DNA of 30,370 nt from Geobacter sp. (GCA_003490025.1 DNJC01000077.1:1-30370), one strand, 5' to 3'; counted from the stretch's first letter, positions 1 through 7,917 are shown. The notes: generated by a model not told the origin, from the letters alone. Numbers and translations: made by a program.

Positions 1-167
1 CAGGAATGCCGCTCCTACAGCTAGGGCTCACTCTCTCCATCGCCCTGCGCCAACTCTCCCTCGCCCTCCGGGAGAGGGTCGGGGTGAGGGCAGTGGCGTG
101 GGGAGTGAGTTTCTTCGTGGCAACGCCCTCACCCGGCCTGCGGCCGCCCTCTCCCGGAGGGCGAGGG
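1..167. repeat. REP-like fragment plus long inverted repeat downstream of holA
   Basis: Bases 1-20 are the reverse complement of the REP-like hairpin sequence seen at 2231-2250. The 21-base arm at 58-78 is the reverse complement of the arm at 147-167, and flanking blocks at 81-90 and 126-134 also pair, so a hairpin of about 110 nt can form 12 bases beyond the holA stop. The arm at 147-167 is the same 21-mer that occurs in both repeats at 2126-2313. There is no T-run, so a classic intrinsic terminator is not shown, but the structure could limit 3' decay or transcription. No coding gene is seen in 1-179. Confidence 0.7.
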
Positions 168-179
168 CTAATACGGACG

Positions 180-1169
180 TCAGCGCTTGCAGGCGTCCAT
201 CACGAAACGCTCGAACAGCGGCTCCTCCAGCCCTCCGGACTTGAAGGCCTGGTCCAACTCCAGCATCCGCTCGAATATCCGCTTCAACTCGCCCACACGG
301 TAGTTCCGCGCCTGCTCGGTCACCTTCTTCAGGAAATAGGGGTTTATGCCTGACGCCTTGGCGAGTTCGGCGGACGGGAGCTTGCGGTCAAGGAGTTCGC
401 GCACCTGCCACAGTTGCCGGTAGTGACGCGCCACCGCGCCGAGCATCTTCAAGGGGGCCTCGCCGTCCTGCAAAAGCGAGGTAAGCATCCTCAGCGCCTT
501 GGGGAGGTCCTTGGCACCCAGGGCGTCGGTGAACTCGAAAACGCTCTCGACCTTGGTGTCGGACACGATCGCTTTCACGTCGGCTACGCCTATGGATTCC
601 TTCTTGCCGCAGTAGATGCAGAGTTTCTCGATCTGAGAGACCAGCTCCTGCAGGTTGTTGCCCACCAGGTAGGCCAGAAGGTCGGCCGCGGCGGAATCGA
701 TCTTTTTGCCGGCGGCGCGCACCTCGTCCCGCACGTAGGGACCTAGCTGGTTCTCGTAGGGACGCTTGAACTCCACCGTCTCGCCGCGCTTCTTCAACTC
801 GGCGTAGAACTTCTTCCTGCCGTCCACCTTCTCGGCCTGAAAGATGAGGCAGGTCGAGGGGGAAGCATCCTGCAGGTAGGGAAGGAGCACCTCCATCGCG
901 GCGGCCGAGAGGTCCCCCCCCTTCTTCACCAGCACGACCCGGCGCTCGGCGAACATCGGCAGGGTCTGCGCGGCGCCGAAGACTTCCTCCCCCTTGCACT
1001 CGTTGCCGTAGAAGACGTTGAGGTTGAAGTCCTTGAACCCCGGGTCGACTGCGCGCTCCATGAGCCTCTTTACCGCACGCTCGACCAGGTACGGCTCGTC
1101 GCCAAAAAGAAGGTACAGGGGCGCCAGCTCCCCATTTTCCACGGCCCTGTTGAACTCTTCAGGTTTCAT
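180..1169 (-). CDS. holA: DNA polymerase III subunit delta
   Basis: This 329-residue protein matches the delta subunit of the clamp loader, which opens the beta sliding clamp and loads it on DNA. The N-terminus (MKPEEFNRAVENGELAPLYL, then LFGDEP around residues 22-27) is the family signature, with the degenerate AAA+ fold lacking a true Walker A. The middle carries the expected helix region (LVSQIEKL, then VFEFTDALG) and the C-terminal helical domain follows. Length is normal for the family. The ATG at 1169 has AGAGGT shortly upstream. In related genomes holA follows leuS and lptE; here a toxin-antitoxin pair and repeats separate it from lptE. It probably needs its own promoter or read-through from the toxin-antitoxin unit; no clear promoter was found in the 38-base gap at 1170-1207. 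Confidence 0.95.
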   Translation of the reverse strand: MKPEEFNRAVENGELAPLYLLFGDEPYLVERAVKRLMERAVDPGFKDFNLNVFYGNECKGEEVFGAAQTLPMFAERRVVLVKKGGDLSAAAMEVLLPYLQDASPSTCLIFQAEKVDGRKKFYAELKKRGETVEFKRPYENQLGPYVRDEVRAAGKKIDSAAADLLAYLVGNNLQELVSQIEKLCIYCGKKESIGVADVKAIVSDTKVESVFEFTDALGAKDLPKALRMLTSLLQDGEAPLKMLGAVARHYRQLWQVRELLDRKLPSAELAKASGINPYFLKKVTEQARNYRVGELKRIFERMLELDQAFKSGGLEEPLFERFVMDACKR

Positions 1170-1207
1170 GCCTTTACCTCTTGCATCGTTTCCATCGCCT
1201 TTCCCTG

Positions 1208-1528
1208 CTATAGCTGTTCGGTTTCCTTGCTGTACAGGATCACACCTACCCGGTCTATGTGTTCTAGCAAACGCGTCTCCGTGATCGCCTCATAGTGGAT
1301 GACGTCGAAGAAATAAGGGAGCGGCTTCTCCTCGTTGAGGATGTCGGCCAATTTCAGTGCGGTTTCATAGGTGACGGCCGAACCTTTGATAGCAAGGTCC
1401 ACGTCGGAAGCCGGCTTGAAGTTTCCTTTGGCCCTGGAGCCGAACAACACCACTTGCGATATCTCCGGAAGGGATTTCACCGCATCGAGGATATGCATCA
1501 TGTCTCTGTCAAGCAACCCATAGGGCAT
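1208..1528 (-). CDS. mntA: MntA-type nucleotidyltransferase antitoxin
   Basis: A 106-residue minimal nucleotidyltransferase. Residues 30-44 fit the GS-X10-DXD motif (G30, S31, D42, D44), which defines MntA antitoxins and the wider pol-beta NTase family. In characterised MntA/HepT systems this enzyme neutralises HepT by adding AMP groups to a tyrosine of the toxin. The gene starts 2 bases after the hepT stop, so the two are surely co-transcribed and probably translationally coupled. Toxin first and antitoxin second is the common order of this family. The assignment to MntA rather than a generic NTase rests on the partner gene. The C-terminal 30 residues do not show a further motif. Confidence 0.88.
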   Translation of the reverse strand: MPYGLLDRDMMHILDAVKSLPEISQVVLFGSRAKGNFKPASDVDLAIKGSAVTYETALKLADILNEEKPLPYFFDVIHYEAITETRLLEHIDRVGVILYSKETEQL

Positions 1529-1530
1529 GG

Positions 1531-1935
1531 TTAACCGTTCTCTTTGACACTGAAGTCACGGTGCAGTTGATCCAAAAGCGGGAAGTACTTGTTTCGTATC
1601 TTCTGTTCAACATCAATTGCGGTTTCTTCATTGTAGGTATGCGTGGTCAGATTCCGGTCTTCGAGCGCGTCTATCCAATCATGTCCGCGATCAATGATGC
1701 CGGCCTCAAATGCCTGCTTGATAGCGTCCCTGGGACTTTTCACCATGAACCCTTCGGCCTGTTCGTAATCCTTGATCAGCTTCCAGGCTAGCTCGAATGC
1801 CATCTCGAAGAATTGAATCAGCCCGGCCCGCTCAACCACGGAGGGGATCTCTATGGCGATCGCGTCCTGCAGCAGGGAAAACGCTTTCCTGAACTGTGCA
1901 AAGCGCTGCTGCCAGCGGATATCCTGGTCGTCCAT
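1531..1935 (-). CDS. hepT: HepT-like toxin (HI0074 / nucleotidyltransferase substrate-binding family)
   Basis: A 134-residue, mostly helical protein of the HI0074 family. Residues 94-101 read RNLTTHTY, an exact R-X4-H-X-Y motif, which in HepT toxins is the ribonuclease active site; the tyrosine (Y101) is the residue modified by MntA in studied systems. The start ATG at 1935 is preceded by AGGAG at good spacing. A sigma-70-like promoter lies at 1977-2005. The partner mntA follows after 2 bases. With both motifs intact, the pair looks functional rather than decayed. Ribonuclease activity is inferred from the family, not visible here beyond the motif. Confidence 0.88.
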   Translation of the reverse strand: MDDQDIRWQQRFAQFRKAFSLLQDAIAIEIPSVVERAGLIQFFEMAFELAWKLIKDYEQAEGFMVKSPRDAIKQAFEAGIIDRGHDWIDALEDRNLTTHTYNEETAIDVEQKIRNKYFPLLDQLHRDFSVKENG

Positions 1936-1976
1936 GGCTTACTCCTGTTATCGCTTCTGCATATACAGCCCCACGA

Positions 1977-2005
1977 AATATAGAGTGTATCGGCTCTACT
2001 GTCCA
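1977..2005 (-). promoter_or_regulatory. Predicted sigma-70 promoter of hepT-mntA
   Basis: On the minus strand, TGGACA (-35, 5 of 6 consensus bases) is followed after 17 bases by TATATT (-10, 5 of 6). The -10 lies 41 bases upstream of the hepT start. It sits after the terminator at 2061-2104, so the toxin-antitoxin unit appears to be transcribed independently of lptE. Confidence 0.6.
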
Positions 2006-2060
2006 CCAAAACCGCGCTCGCGCCACAGCAAACCGGCAGCGCACGGGCATCTTACACTGC

Positions 2061-2104
2061 AAAAAACCGCCCCCAGCGTGAGCTGAAATGGGCGGTTCCT
2101 TTTT
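2061..2104. terminator. Bidirectional intrinsic terminator after lptE
   Basis: AACCGCCC at 2065-2072 pairs with GGGCGGTT at 2090-2097. On the minus strand the stem is followed by a run of T, as expected for a terminator of the leuS-lptE transcript. The plus side also has a short T-run (TTTTT at 2100-2104). Confidence 0.75.
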
Positions 2105-2125
2105 CATGAAGCTGATCCTCGCAAC

Positions 2126-2204
2126 AGGAGCGGCATTCCTGCCGCGATCGGCACCCTCACCCCTGCCCTCTCCCGGAGGGCGAGGGAGAGTTGGTGAGAG
2201 CTGA
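2126..2204. repeat. 79-bp repeat, copy 1, with REP-like hairpin
   Basis: Begins AGGAG then GCGGCA-TTCC-TGCCGC (a 6-bp stem with a 4-base loop), followed by a block holding the 21-mer also present at 147-167 (here 2166-2186), and ends GGTGAGAGCTGA. It is nearly identical to the copy at 2235-2313 (about two differences). The GTAG that precedes the hairpin in copy 2 is not intact here (bases 2121-2128 read GCAACAGG). Confidence 0.85.
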
Positions 2205-2234
2205 GAGTGTCTATGACCGACAAGCCCTGGCTGT

Positions 2235-2313
2235 AGGAGCGGCATTCCTGCCGCGATCGGCACCCTCACCCCTGCCCTCTCCCGGAGGGCGAGGGAGTGT
2301 TGGTGAGAGCTGA
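2235..2313. repeat. 79-bp repeat, copy 2, with GTAG-type REP-like hairpin
   Basis: Same unit as 2126-2204. Here the hairpin is preceded by GTAG, giving TGTAGGAGCGGCATTCCTGC, which resembles the GTAG-headed REP sequences that RAYT transposases act on in other proteobacteria. The two copies are direct repeats 109 bases apart. Together with the hepT promoter and terminator they account for the gene-free stretch 1936-2330. Confidence 0.85.
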
Positions 2314-2330
2314 AAGAGTTTATATGTCTT

Positions 2331-2870
2331 TCAGAACCGCTCCGATATCTTCTGCCAGATCCGCTCGGAGAGGCGACGACAGATCTTGGCGGCGGCGGCT
2401 TCCTCGGCGTTTTGCTGCAACGCTATGTTGGCGTTGACCGGATATACCTGCTGCTCGACCAAATCCCCCTTCCAGAGGATCTCACGGGTACGCCGCTCAC
2501 GCAGGGTCGCCTGGACGCCGATCGACGTCTGGTACTCCTTGATGGTGTCCAGGGCCGTGAAGGAGACGGGCGTCGTGGCGTAGGAGAGGACGACGCCGGA
2601 AAGCTCCAGGTCGGCACGGTCCCCCGACAGCACCCGGCCGCCGGTCCTCAGCGACAACTCGTCCACCAGATTCCGCGCCAATACCCCCTCCACGCCGGGG
2701 CGATAGGTCTTGTTGGCGAAGAGAACCACGTTCACCCCGTTTTTCTCGGAGAGAAAGCCCTGCTTCGTCACCGGCCGGTAACCGCACCCCACCAGCAGAG
2801 CCGACGCCAGCAGCGCGGCGCCGAGCAGCCGGCAGCATCCCGTCTTATTTCCAGTTCCCGCGCTAGCCAA
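2331..2870 (-). CDS. lptE: LPS-assembly lipoprotein LptE
   Basis: A 179-residue lipoprotein. Basic N-terminal residues are followed by a hydrophobic stretch and lipobox LLVGC with the lipidated cysteine at residue 29, then GYRPV, typical of LptE/RlpB. The family plugs the LptD beta-barrel and helps insert lipopolysaccharide in the outer membrane. The only suitable start in frame before the signal peptide is TTG at 2868-2870, which overlaps the leuS stop by 8 bases, so translation is probably coupled to leuS. An ATG slightly downstream is in another frame. The sequence after the lipobox (ANKTYRPGVEGVLARNLVDE) fits the family. A terminator follows at 2061-2104. Confidence 0.88.
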   Translation of the reverse strand: MASAGTGNKTGCCRLLGAALLASALLVGCGYRPVTKQGFLSEKNGVNVVLFANKTYRPGVEGVLARNLVDELSLRTGGRVLSGDRADLELSGVVLSYATTPVSFTALDTIKEYQTSIGVQATLRERRTREILWKGDLVEQQVYPVNANIALQQNAEEAAAAKICRRLSERIWQKISERF

Positions 2871-5337
2871 CGACGATGTTCACCAGCTTGCCCGGGACGT
2901 AGACCACCTTCCTGACGCTGACCCCTTCCAGGAACGGCTGGACCTTGGGGTCGGCCAGGGCCGCCTCGCGCGCCGCTGCCTCCTGGATGTCGGGTGCGAC
3001 GGTCAGCTTGCTTCTCAGCTTGCCGTTCACCTGGATGACGACGGTGATCTCCTCGTCGACGGTGGCCTCGACATCGTACTGCGGCCACCCGGACTGCTCC
3101 AGGACGCCTTCGTGCCCGAGTTCGGCCCAGAGTTCCTCGGCGAAGTGCGGCACGAACGGGGCGAGAAGACGGACGACGGACTCGACCGCCTCCCGGACCA
3201 CGGCGACGTTCTCCGGCGCGTTCCTCGCGCCGAAGGCCTGGATCGCATTGACCAGCTCCATGACGGCGGCGATGGCCGTGTTGAAGTGGAAACGCTCCTC
3301 GACGTCCTCGGTGACCTTCTTGATGGTCTTGTGCACGGCCCGACGCAGGTTCTTCCCTTCGGCGCTCAGTGCGCCGGGGACCGGAGCCCCTGCCTCCTTG
3401 ATGGCGGGAAGGACGTCGTACACCAGGCGCCAGACGCGGTTCAGGAAGCGGTAGCTCCCGTCGACGCCCTGGTCGCTCCAGTCGAGGTCCTTCTCCGGCG
3501 GCGCCGCGAAGAGCGAGAAGAGGCGCGCGGTGTCGGCGCCGTAGCGCTCGATGAGGGCGTTGGGGTCGACCACGTTACCCTTGGACTTGCTCATCTTGGC
3601 GCCGTCCTTGATGACCATCCCCTGGGTCAGCAGGTTGGAGAACGGCTCGTCCACGTTGCAGTAACCGAGATCGCGCAGCACCTTGGTGAAGAAGCGTGCG
3701 TATAGGAGGTGCAGCACGGCGTGCTCGATGCCGCCGATGTACTGGTCCACCGGCATCCAAGCCTCGACCTTCTCGCGGTCCAGCGGTCCGGAGTTGAACT
3801 TGGGGGAACAGTAACGGAGGAAGTACCAGGAGGACTGCACGAAGGTGTCCATGGTGTCCGTCTCGCGACGGGCCGCCTCGCCGCACTGGGGGCAGGTGCA
3901 GTTCACGAAGCTCTCCACGCGGGCCAGCGGGTTGCCACCCTCGCCGGTGAAGGCTGCGTCCATCGGGAGCACCACCGGGAGGTCGTCCGTCGGCACGGCG
4001 ACGACGCCGCAGAGATCGCAGTTGATCACCGGGATCGGATTCCCCCAGTAGCGCTGGCGGGAGATGCCCCAGTCGCGCAGGCGGAAGTTGACGGTCTTCT
4101 TGCCGATCCCTTCCTTCTCCAGGAAGTCGGCGATGGTCTCCTTCGCGTCGCTGTTCCCCATGCCGTCGAAGCGGCCGGAGTTGACCATGAGCCCCTCGCC
4201 GGTGAAGGCCTCGGTCATGGCGGCCGGGTCGAGCGTCTCCCCTTCGGGCTGGATCACCACCTGCAGCGGGAGGTCGTATTTCCGGGCGAACTCGAAGTCG
4301 CGCTGGTCGTGGGTCGGAACGGCCATGACGGCGCCGGTGCCGTAGTCCATCAGCACGAAGTTGGCGAGGAAGATCGGCATCTTCACGTTGGTGACCGGGT
4401 TGACGCAGTAGGAGCCGGTGAAGACCCCTTCCTTCTCCAGGTCGTCGGCGGAGCGCTTGATCCGGTCGGTCTTCCTGACCTTCTCGATGAAGGCCTCGAC
4501 CTCGGAGCGCTGCTCAGCGGTGGTCAGTTCGAGCGCCAGCGGGTGCTCGGCGGCAAGGGACATGAAGGTCGCGCCGAACAGGGTGTCCTGCCTGGTGGTG
4601 AAGACCTTGATGCTGGAAAGCCCACCCTGAAGCGGGAAGTCGATCTCGCAGCCGACGGAGCGCCCGATCCAGTTCCTCTGCATGGTGAGAACGCGTTCCG
4701 GCCAGCCGGTCAGCTTGTAGGTGTCGTCCAGGAGTTCCTGGGCGTACTTGGTGATCCTGAAGGACCACTGCTCAAGCTCCTTCTGCTGGACGATGGAGTC
4801 GCAGCGCCAGCAGCAGCCGTCCTCCACCTGCTCGTTGGCGAGAACGGTCTCGCACTTGGGGCACCAGTTGACGGCGGAGACCTTTTTGTAGGCGAGCCCC
4901 TGCCGGTACATCTCCAGGAAGATCCTCTGCTCCCACTTGTAGTAGTCGACGTCGCAGGTGGCGAGTTCGCGGTCCCAGTCGTAGGAGAGGCCGAGCGTCT
5001 TCAGCTGGCCGCGCATGTAGGCGATGTTCTCGTAGGTCCACTTGGCCGGATGGCTCTTGTGCTGGATCGCGGCGTTTTCCGCCGGCATGCCGAAGGCGTC
5101 CCACCCCATCGGGTGCAGCACGTTGTACCCCTGCATCCTCTTGAAGCGCGCGATGACGTCGCCGATCGAGTAGTTCCTGACGTGACCCATGTGGATCTTG
5201 CCGGAGGGATAGGGGAACATCTCGAGGAGGTAGTACTTCTTCCTCGCGGGATCTTCGACTGCCTCGAAGCTGTTCTGCTTTGCCCAGTAACTCTGCCACT
5301 TCTCCTCTACTGCGGAGGGAACGTATTTCTCTTCCAT
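2863..5337 (-). CDS. leuS: Leucine--tRNA ligase
   Basis: An 824-residue class I synthetase that charges tRNA-Leu. The HIGH motif appears as HMGH (residues 49-52) and the KMSKS motif is intact near residue 580 in AKMSKSKGN. A zinc-binding-like region with CPKCE and CCWRC lies around residues 150-180, and the CP1 editing domain is present in the middle. The open frame extends upstream to a TTG at 5376, but the ATG at 5337 gives the normal N-terminus MEEKYVPSAVEEKW and a usual family length, so it was chosen. A GGAAGG lies about 12 bases upstream. lptE overlaps the stop codon. The 256-base leader to the preceding cheY-like gene holds a hairpin and a 9-bp tandem repeat. Confidence 0.97.
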   Translation of the reverse strand: MEEKYVPSAVEEKWQSYWAKQNSFEAVEDPARKKYYLLEMFPYPSGKIHMGHVRNYSIGDVIARFKRMQGYNVLHPMGWDAFGMPAENAAIQHKSHPAKWTYENIAYMRGQLKTLGLSYDWDRELATCDVDYYKWEQRIFLEMYRQGLAYKKVSAVNWCPKCETVLANEQVEDGCCWRCDSIVQQKELEQWSFRITKYAQELLDDTYKLTGWPERVLTMQRNWIGRSVGCEIDFPLQGGLSSIKVFTTRQDTLFGATFMSLAAEHPLALELTTAEQRSEVEAFIEKVRKTDRIKRSADDLEKEGVFTGSYCVNPVTNVKMPIFLANFVLMDYGTGAVMAVPTHDQRDFEFARKYDLPLQVVIQPEGETLDPAAMTEAFTGEGLMVNSGRFDGMGNSDAKETIADFLEKEGIGKKTVNFRLRDWGISRQRYWGNPIPVINCDLCGVVAVPTDDLPVVLPMDAAFTGEGGNPLARVESFVNCTCPQCGEAARRETDTMDTFVQSSWYFLRYCSPKFNSGPLDREKVEAWMPVDQYIGGIEHAVLHLLYARFFTKVLRDLGYCNVDEPFSNLLTQGMVIKDGAKMSKSKGNVVDPNALIERYGADTARLFSLFAAPPEKDLDWSDQGVDGSYRFLNRVWRLVYDVLPAIKEAGAPVPGALSAEGKNLRRAVHKTIKKVTEDVEERFHFNTAIAAVMELVNAIQAFGARNAPENVAVVREAVESVVRLLAPFVPHFAEELWAELGHEGVLEQSGWPQYDVEATVDEEITVVIQVNGKLRSKLTVAPDIQEAAAREAALADPKVQPFLEGVSVRKVVYVPGKLVNIVVG

Positions 5338-5386
5338 GTAAAGCCGCCTTCCATGCGCCCCTAGCGGGGCGCGCAATATTTTAATG

Positions 5387-5408
5387 CCGGCAACCGTTCG
5401 GTTGCCGG
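5387..5408. other. Perfect hairpin in the leuS leader
   Basis: CCGGCAACC (5387-5395) pairs with GGTTGCCGG (5400-5408) around a 4-base loop. On the minus strand it is followed by CATTAAAATATT, not a clean T-run, so it could be a weak terminator of the upstream chemotaxis operon or an RNA element in the leuS leader. No T-box features were recognised. Confidence 0.5.
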
Positions 5409-5444
5409 TGAGTGTGCATCACGGAGCCGTGGCTCCGGTAGCCT

Positions 5445-5530
5445 CCTGGAGGCTCCTGGAGGCTGTGGAGGCTATGGAGGCTATGGGAGTCATGGGAATT
5501 ATGGGAGCTATGGGAATTATGGGAACGGCT
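5445..5530. repeat. Tandem 9-bp repeat upstream of leuS
   Basis: About nine imperfect copies of a 9-base unit run here, first as TGGAGGCTN and then as ATGGGARYT. Five consecutive units with ATGGGA occupy 5483-5527. It lies in the gene-free gap between leuS and the last gene of the chemotaxis operon. No gene is seen in the gap. Confidence 0.75.
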
Positions 5531-5593
5531 ATGCTGCCCCTGAATTTCCTTAAGCTTCCATGACTCCCTGAAACCCTCGCTGGCTCTGTCTGC

Positions 5594-5971
5594 CTAGACT
5601 ATCTTCAGCAGGGTCCTCGCCACGTCCAGGATCTTCGTCGGCTGGATCGGCTTGGTGATGTAGTCGTTGGCGCCCAGCGCCAGCGCACGCTCACGGTCCT
5701 CCTGCGCCCCTTCCGTGGTGATGACGACGATCGGTATGGTCTTGTAGTTGGCGTCGTTCCTGACCAGACTGACCAGCTTCAGACCGTCCATGATCGGCAT
5801 GTTAATGTCTGTCAGTATCAGGTCGAACCGCTCGGAAGAGAGCTTCTTCAGCCCGTCGACACCGTCGTTCGCCTCCACGATCCTCACCCCTCTGATCCGC
5901 TTCAGGGCGAAGGCTATGAGCTGCCTCATGGTAGGCGAGTCCTCGACTATCAATACGTTGTAATCTGACAT
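5594..5971 (-). CDS. CheY-like response regulator (single receiver domain)
   Basis: A 125-residue stand-alone receiver. The acidic pair is in IVEDS (E10, D11), the phospho-acceptor is D55 in LTDINMP, the conserved T85/T86 sit in VVITTEG and K107 is in YITKP, so all receiver residues are intact. It has no output domain and probably works through protein contact, like CheY. The ATG at 5971 gives the usual N-terminus (MSDYNVLIVED); an ATG at 5989 would add six residues. It is the last gene of the chemotaxis operon, 31 bases after the GAF protein gene. It is one of three single-receiver proteins in the cluster, so its specific partner cannot be told from sequence. Confidence 0.93.
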   Translation of the reverse strand: MSDYNVLIVEDSPTMRQLIAFALKRIRGVRIVEANDGVDGLKKLSSERFDLILTDINMPIMDGLKLVSLVRNDANYKTIPIVVITTEGAQEDRERALALGANDYITKPIQPTKILDVARTLLKIV

Positions 5972-6002
5972 CTTACCTGTATCCCCCATTCCAACAGCTG
6001 CG

Positions 6003-6824
6003 TTATTTCGTCAAAAGGTCGATGAACCCCTGGATGGTCGACAGCTTCCGCTCGGAGTCGCTGTAGAGCCTCGAGCTGAAGATGGCCGTCGCGGCGTGCC
6101 CGGCCAGAAGCGTGAAGAGCTCGTAATCGACGGCGGCGAATTCCTTCTTCTGCATCAGGAGCTTGTAGATCGCCAGCACCCCGATCACGTGATCCTTGAT
6201 CTTCAGGGGGATGCAGACCATCGGCGCCGTGAAATCCCGCTGGTAGTTCTCGAAATCACCCTCGAAATGGCTCTCGCCCGAACTCGCCACCGCGCCGATC
6301 ACACCCTTGCCCAGCCGCACCGACGGAATCTCGGAACGCTCGATCCCCTCGGCGGCCACAGCCTGCAGCTCGTCGCTCTTCTCGTCCAGAAGGAGAATGG
6401 CGAACTCCTCGGCGCCTATCAGGTTGATGATGATCTCCGTGATGATCTGGAGCACCTCCCTGAAATCGAGCGTCGAGTGGAGCTGGTAGCTGGCGATGTA
6501 GAGGTTGGCGAGGTTGTTGTTCTCGTCCTCGATCTCCAGGTACCGGGCCGCGAAATCCTGGTTCTCCTCCTCGACCTGCCTGATCCGGTTCAGGATCTCC
6601 TGCTTCTCCTGCTCCAGATCCGCGATCCGCTCGGTAAGCTTCTTCACCTCTACGGCGGGGGGAGCGTCCCCCCCCCCAAGCTGCGAGTTCTCCAGCTCCA
6701 GCAGCCGGTACCTCAGCCGCTCGTTCTCCTTGAGCAGGTCCTGGGTGAATTCCGCACCCTTCTTGAAGACCTGCAGGAACTCCTCGCCCCTGCTGCTGAC
6801 CAAACGTTCATCTTCTTTTTGCAT
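6003..6824 (-). CDS. GAF domain protein with N-terminal coiled coil
   Basis: A protein of about 273 residues. Residues 15-115 are rich in E, K, Q and L with heptad spacing and are predicted to form a long coiled coil, broken by a short GGGDAPPA stretch. A GAF domain follows (about residues 120-270), with STLDFREVLQIITEII at its start and typical phrases such as VCIPLKIKDHVIGVLAIY. GAF domains bind small ligands or mediate dimerisation; no ligand can be named here. The start may be ATG 6824 or GTG 6830, two codons apart. It lies 25 bases after cheB and before a cheY-like gene. Coiled coil plus GAF suggests a soluble sensor or scaffold of the pathway. No kinase or cyclase domain is present. Confidence 0.85.
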   Translation of the reverse strand: MQKEDERLVSSRGEEFLQVFKKGAEFTQDLLKENERLRYRLLELENSQLGGGDAPPAVEVKKLTERIADLEQEKQEILNRIRQVEEENQDFAARYLEIEDENNNLANLYIASYQLHSTLDFREVLQIITEIIINLIGAEEFAILLLDEKSDELQAVAAEGIERSEIPSVRLGKGVIGAVASSGESHFEGDFENYQRDFTAPMVCIPLKIKDHVIGVLAIYKLLMQKKEFAAVDYELFTLLAGHAATAIFSSRLYSDSERKLSTIQGFIDLLTK

Positions 6825-6849
6825 GCGCACCCCGGTTTACGTCTTGTTA

Positions 6850-7917
6850 TCAACCAAATCGCGGCATAAGGCCGCAGCGAAATACGATTTCACGCACCAT
6901 GGCGTCCATCGGCACCACCCGGTCGACCAACCCGGTCGCAATCGCCTCGCGCGGCATGCCGAAAACGACCGCGGACTCCTCGGATTCGGCCACGACCTGC
7001 GCCCCCATCCGTTTCGCGTCGCGCACTCCGAGCGCCCCGTCGTTCCCCATGCCGGTCAGCACCACCGCCAGCATCCGGTTCCCGTACTGCTCCGCGCAGG
7101 AGCGGAACATGACGTCGACCGACGGGACGTAGCGGTCCTTTTGCCCCGGGGGGACGATGCGCGCCACGATCTTCTCCCCCATCCTGGCGAAGAGCATGTT
7201 CTTCCCGCCGGGGGCGATCAGGGCCCGGCCGGCGATCACCTCGTCCCCGTCCCTGGCCTCCCTCACCTCGAAACCGGAGCTGCGGTTCAGCCTCTCGGCG
7301 AAGGCATTGGTGAAACCGCTCGGCATGTGCTGGGAGATCACCAGGGCGAAGGGCGGGGGCTCCTTGAACGCGGTGAAGATCCGTTGCAGCGCCGGAGGGC
7401 CTCCGGTGGAGGATCCTATGGCGACCACGTCTATGTTGGCGGCGCTCCCGGCGGCGGGCGGGGGGAGCGCGATGTCGGGGGCGGACGGAGCAGGCTCGCT
7501 CCCTTTCTGCACCCGCGCCATGTTCAGCTTGAAGACCGCCTGCACCTTCTCGTGCAGGTCCTGCTGGATCTTCAAAAGCTCGTCCGAAATGATGGTGGTC
7601 GGCTTGGCGATGAAGTCGACCGCACCCAGTTCCAGCGCCTTGAACACCTTCTCGTCGCCGCTCGTGGAGCTGATCACGATGACCGGGACGGGACTGCTCG
7701 CCATCAGGATGCGGAGCATGGTGAAGCCGTCCATGCGCGGCATCTCCAGGTCGAGCGTCACCAGGTCCGGGGTGAGGTCGATCACCCTCCGGATACCCTC
7801 CTCGCCGTTGGTCGCGTAGCCGACCACCTCGACGCCGGGGAGTTCCTCCAGCATCCTGGTGATGGCGCGCCTGTTGTAGGCGGAATCGTCGACAACTACT
7901 ACACGTATCTTTTTCAC
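6850..7917 (-). CDS. cheB: Chemotaxis response regulator protein-glutamate methylesterase CheB
   Basis: A 355-residue protein with an N-terminal receiver (D56 in VTLDLEMPRMDG) and a C-terminal methylesterase domain. The catalytic triad is visible: S170 in AIGSSTGG, H197 in SQHMPSG and D293 in GMGNDGA. It removes methyl groups from, or deamidates, glutamate side chains of chemoreceptors, opposing CheR. A much longer open frame exists upstream, but the GTG at 7917 gives the right N-terminus (VKKIRVVVVDDS) and overlaps the cheR stop in the GTGA arrangement. Its presence implies that the cluster acts on receptors, although none is encoded in the window. Confidence 0.96.
   Translation of the reverse strand: MKKIRVVVVDDSAYNRRAITRMLEELPGVEVVGYATNGEEGIRRVIDLTPDLVTLDLEMPRMDGFTMLRILMASSPVPVIVISSTSGDEKVFKALELGAVDFIAKPTTIISDELLKIQQDLHEKVQAVFKLNMARVQKGSEPAPSAPDIALPPPAAGSAANIDVVAIGSSTGGPPALQRIFTAFKEPPPFALVISQHMPSGFTNAFAERLNRSSGFEVREARDGDEVIAGRALIAPGGKNMLFARMGEKIVARIVPPGQKDRYVPSVDVMFRSCAEQYGNRMLAVVLTGMGNDGALGVRDAKRMGAQVVAESEESAVVFGMPREAIATGLVDRVVPMDAMVREIVFRCGLMPRFG

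Noticed and set aside
1832..2269. 145-codon minus-strand frame over the 79-bp repeats
   Set aside because: Its translation comes from the repeats and terminator; overlaps the better-supported hepT.
3709..5364. 551-codon plus-strand frame opposite leuS
   Set aside because: Shadow of leuS in a GC-rich genome; the product is low-complexity (rich in V, G, H, D, L) and matches no family.
5376..5376. TTG start for leuS
   Set aside because: Adds 13 residues not seen in the family; ATG 5337 gives the normal start.
5338..5593. T-box or leucine riboswitch before leuS
   Set aside because: Only a hairpin and tandem repeat were seen; no T-box sequence or specifier loop could be recognised.
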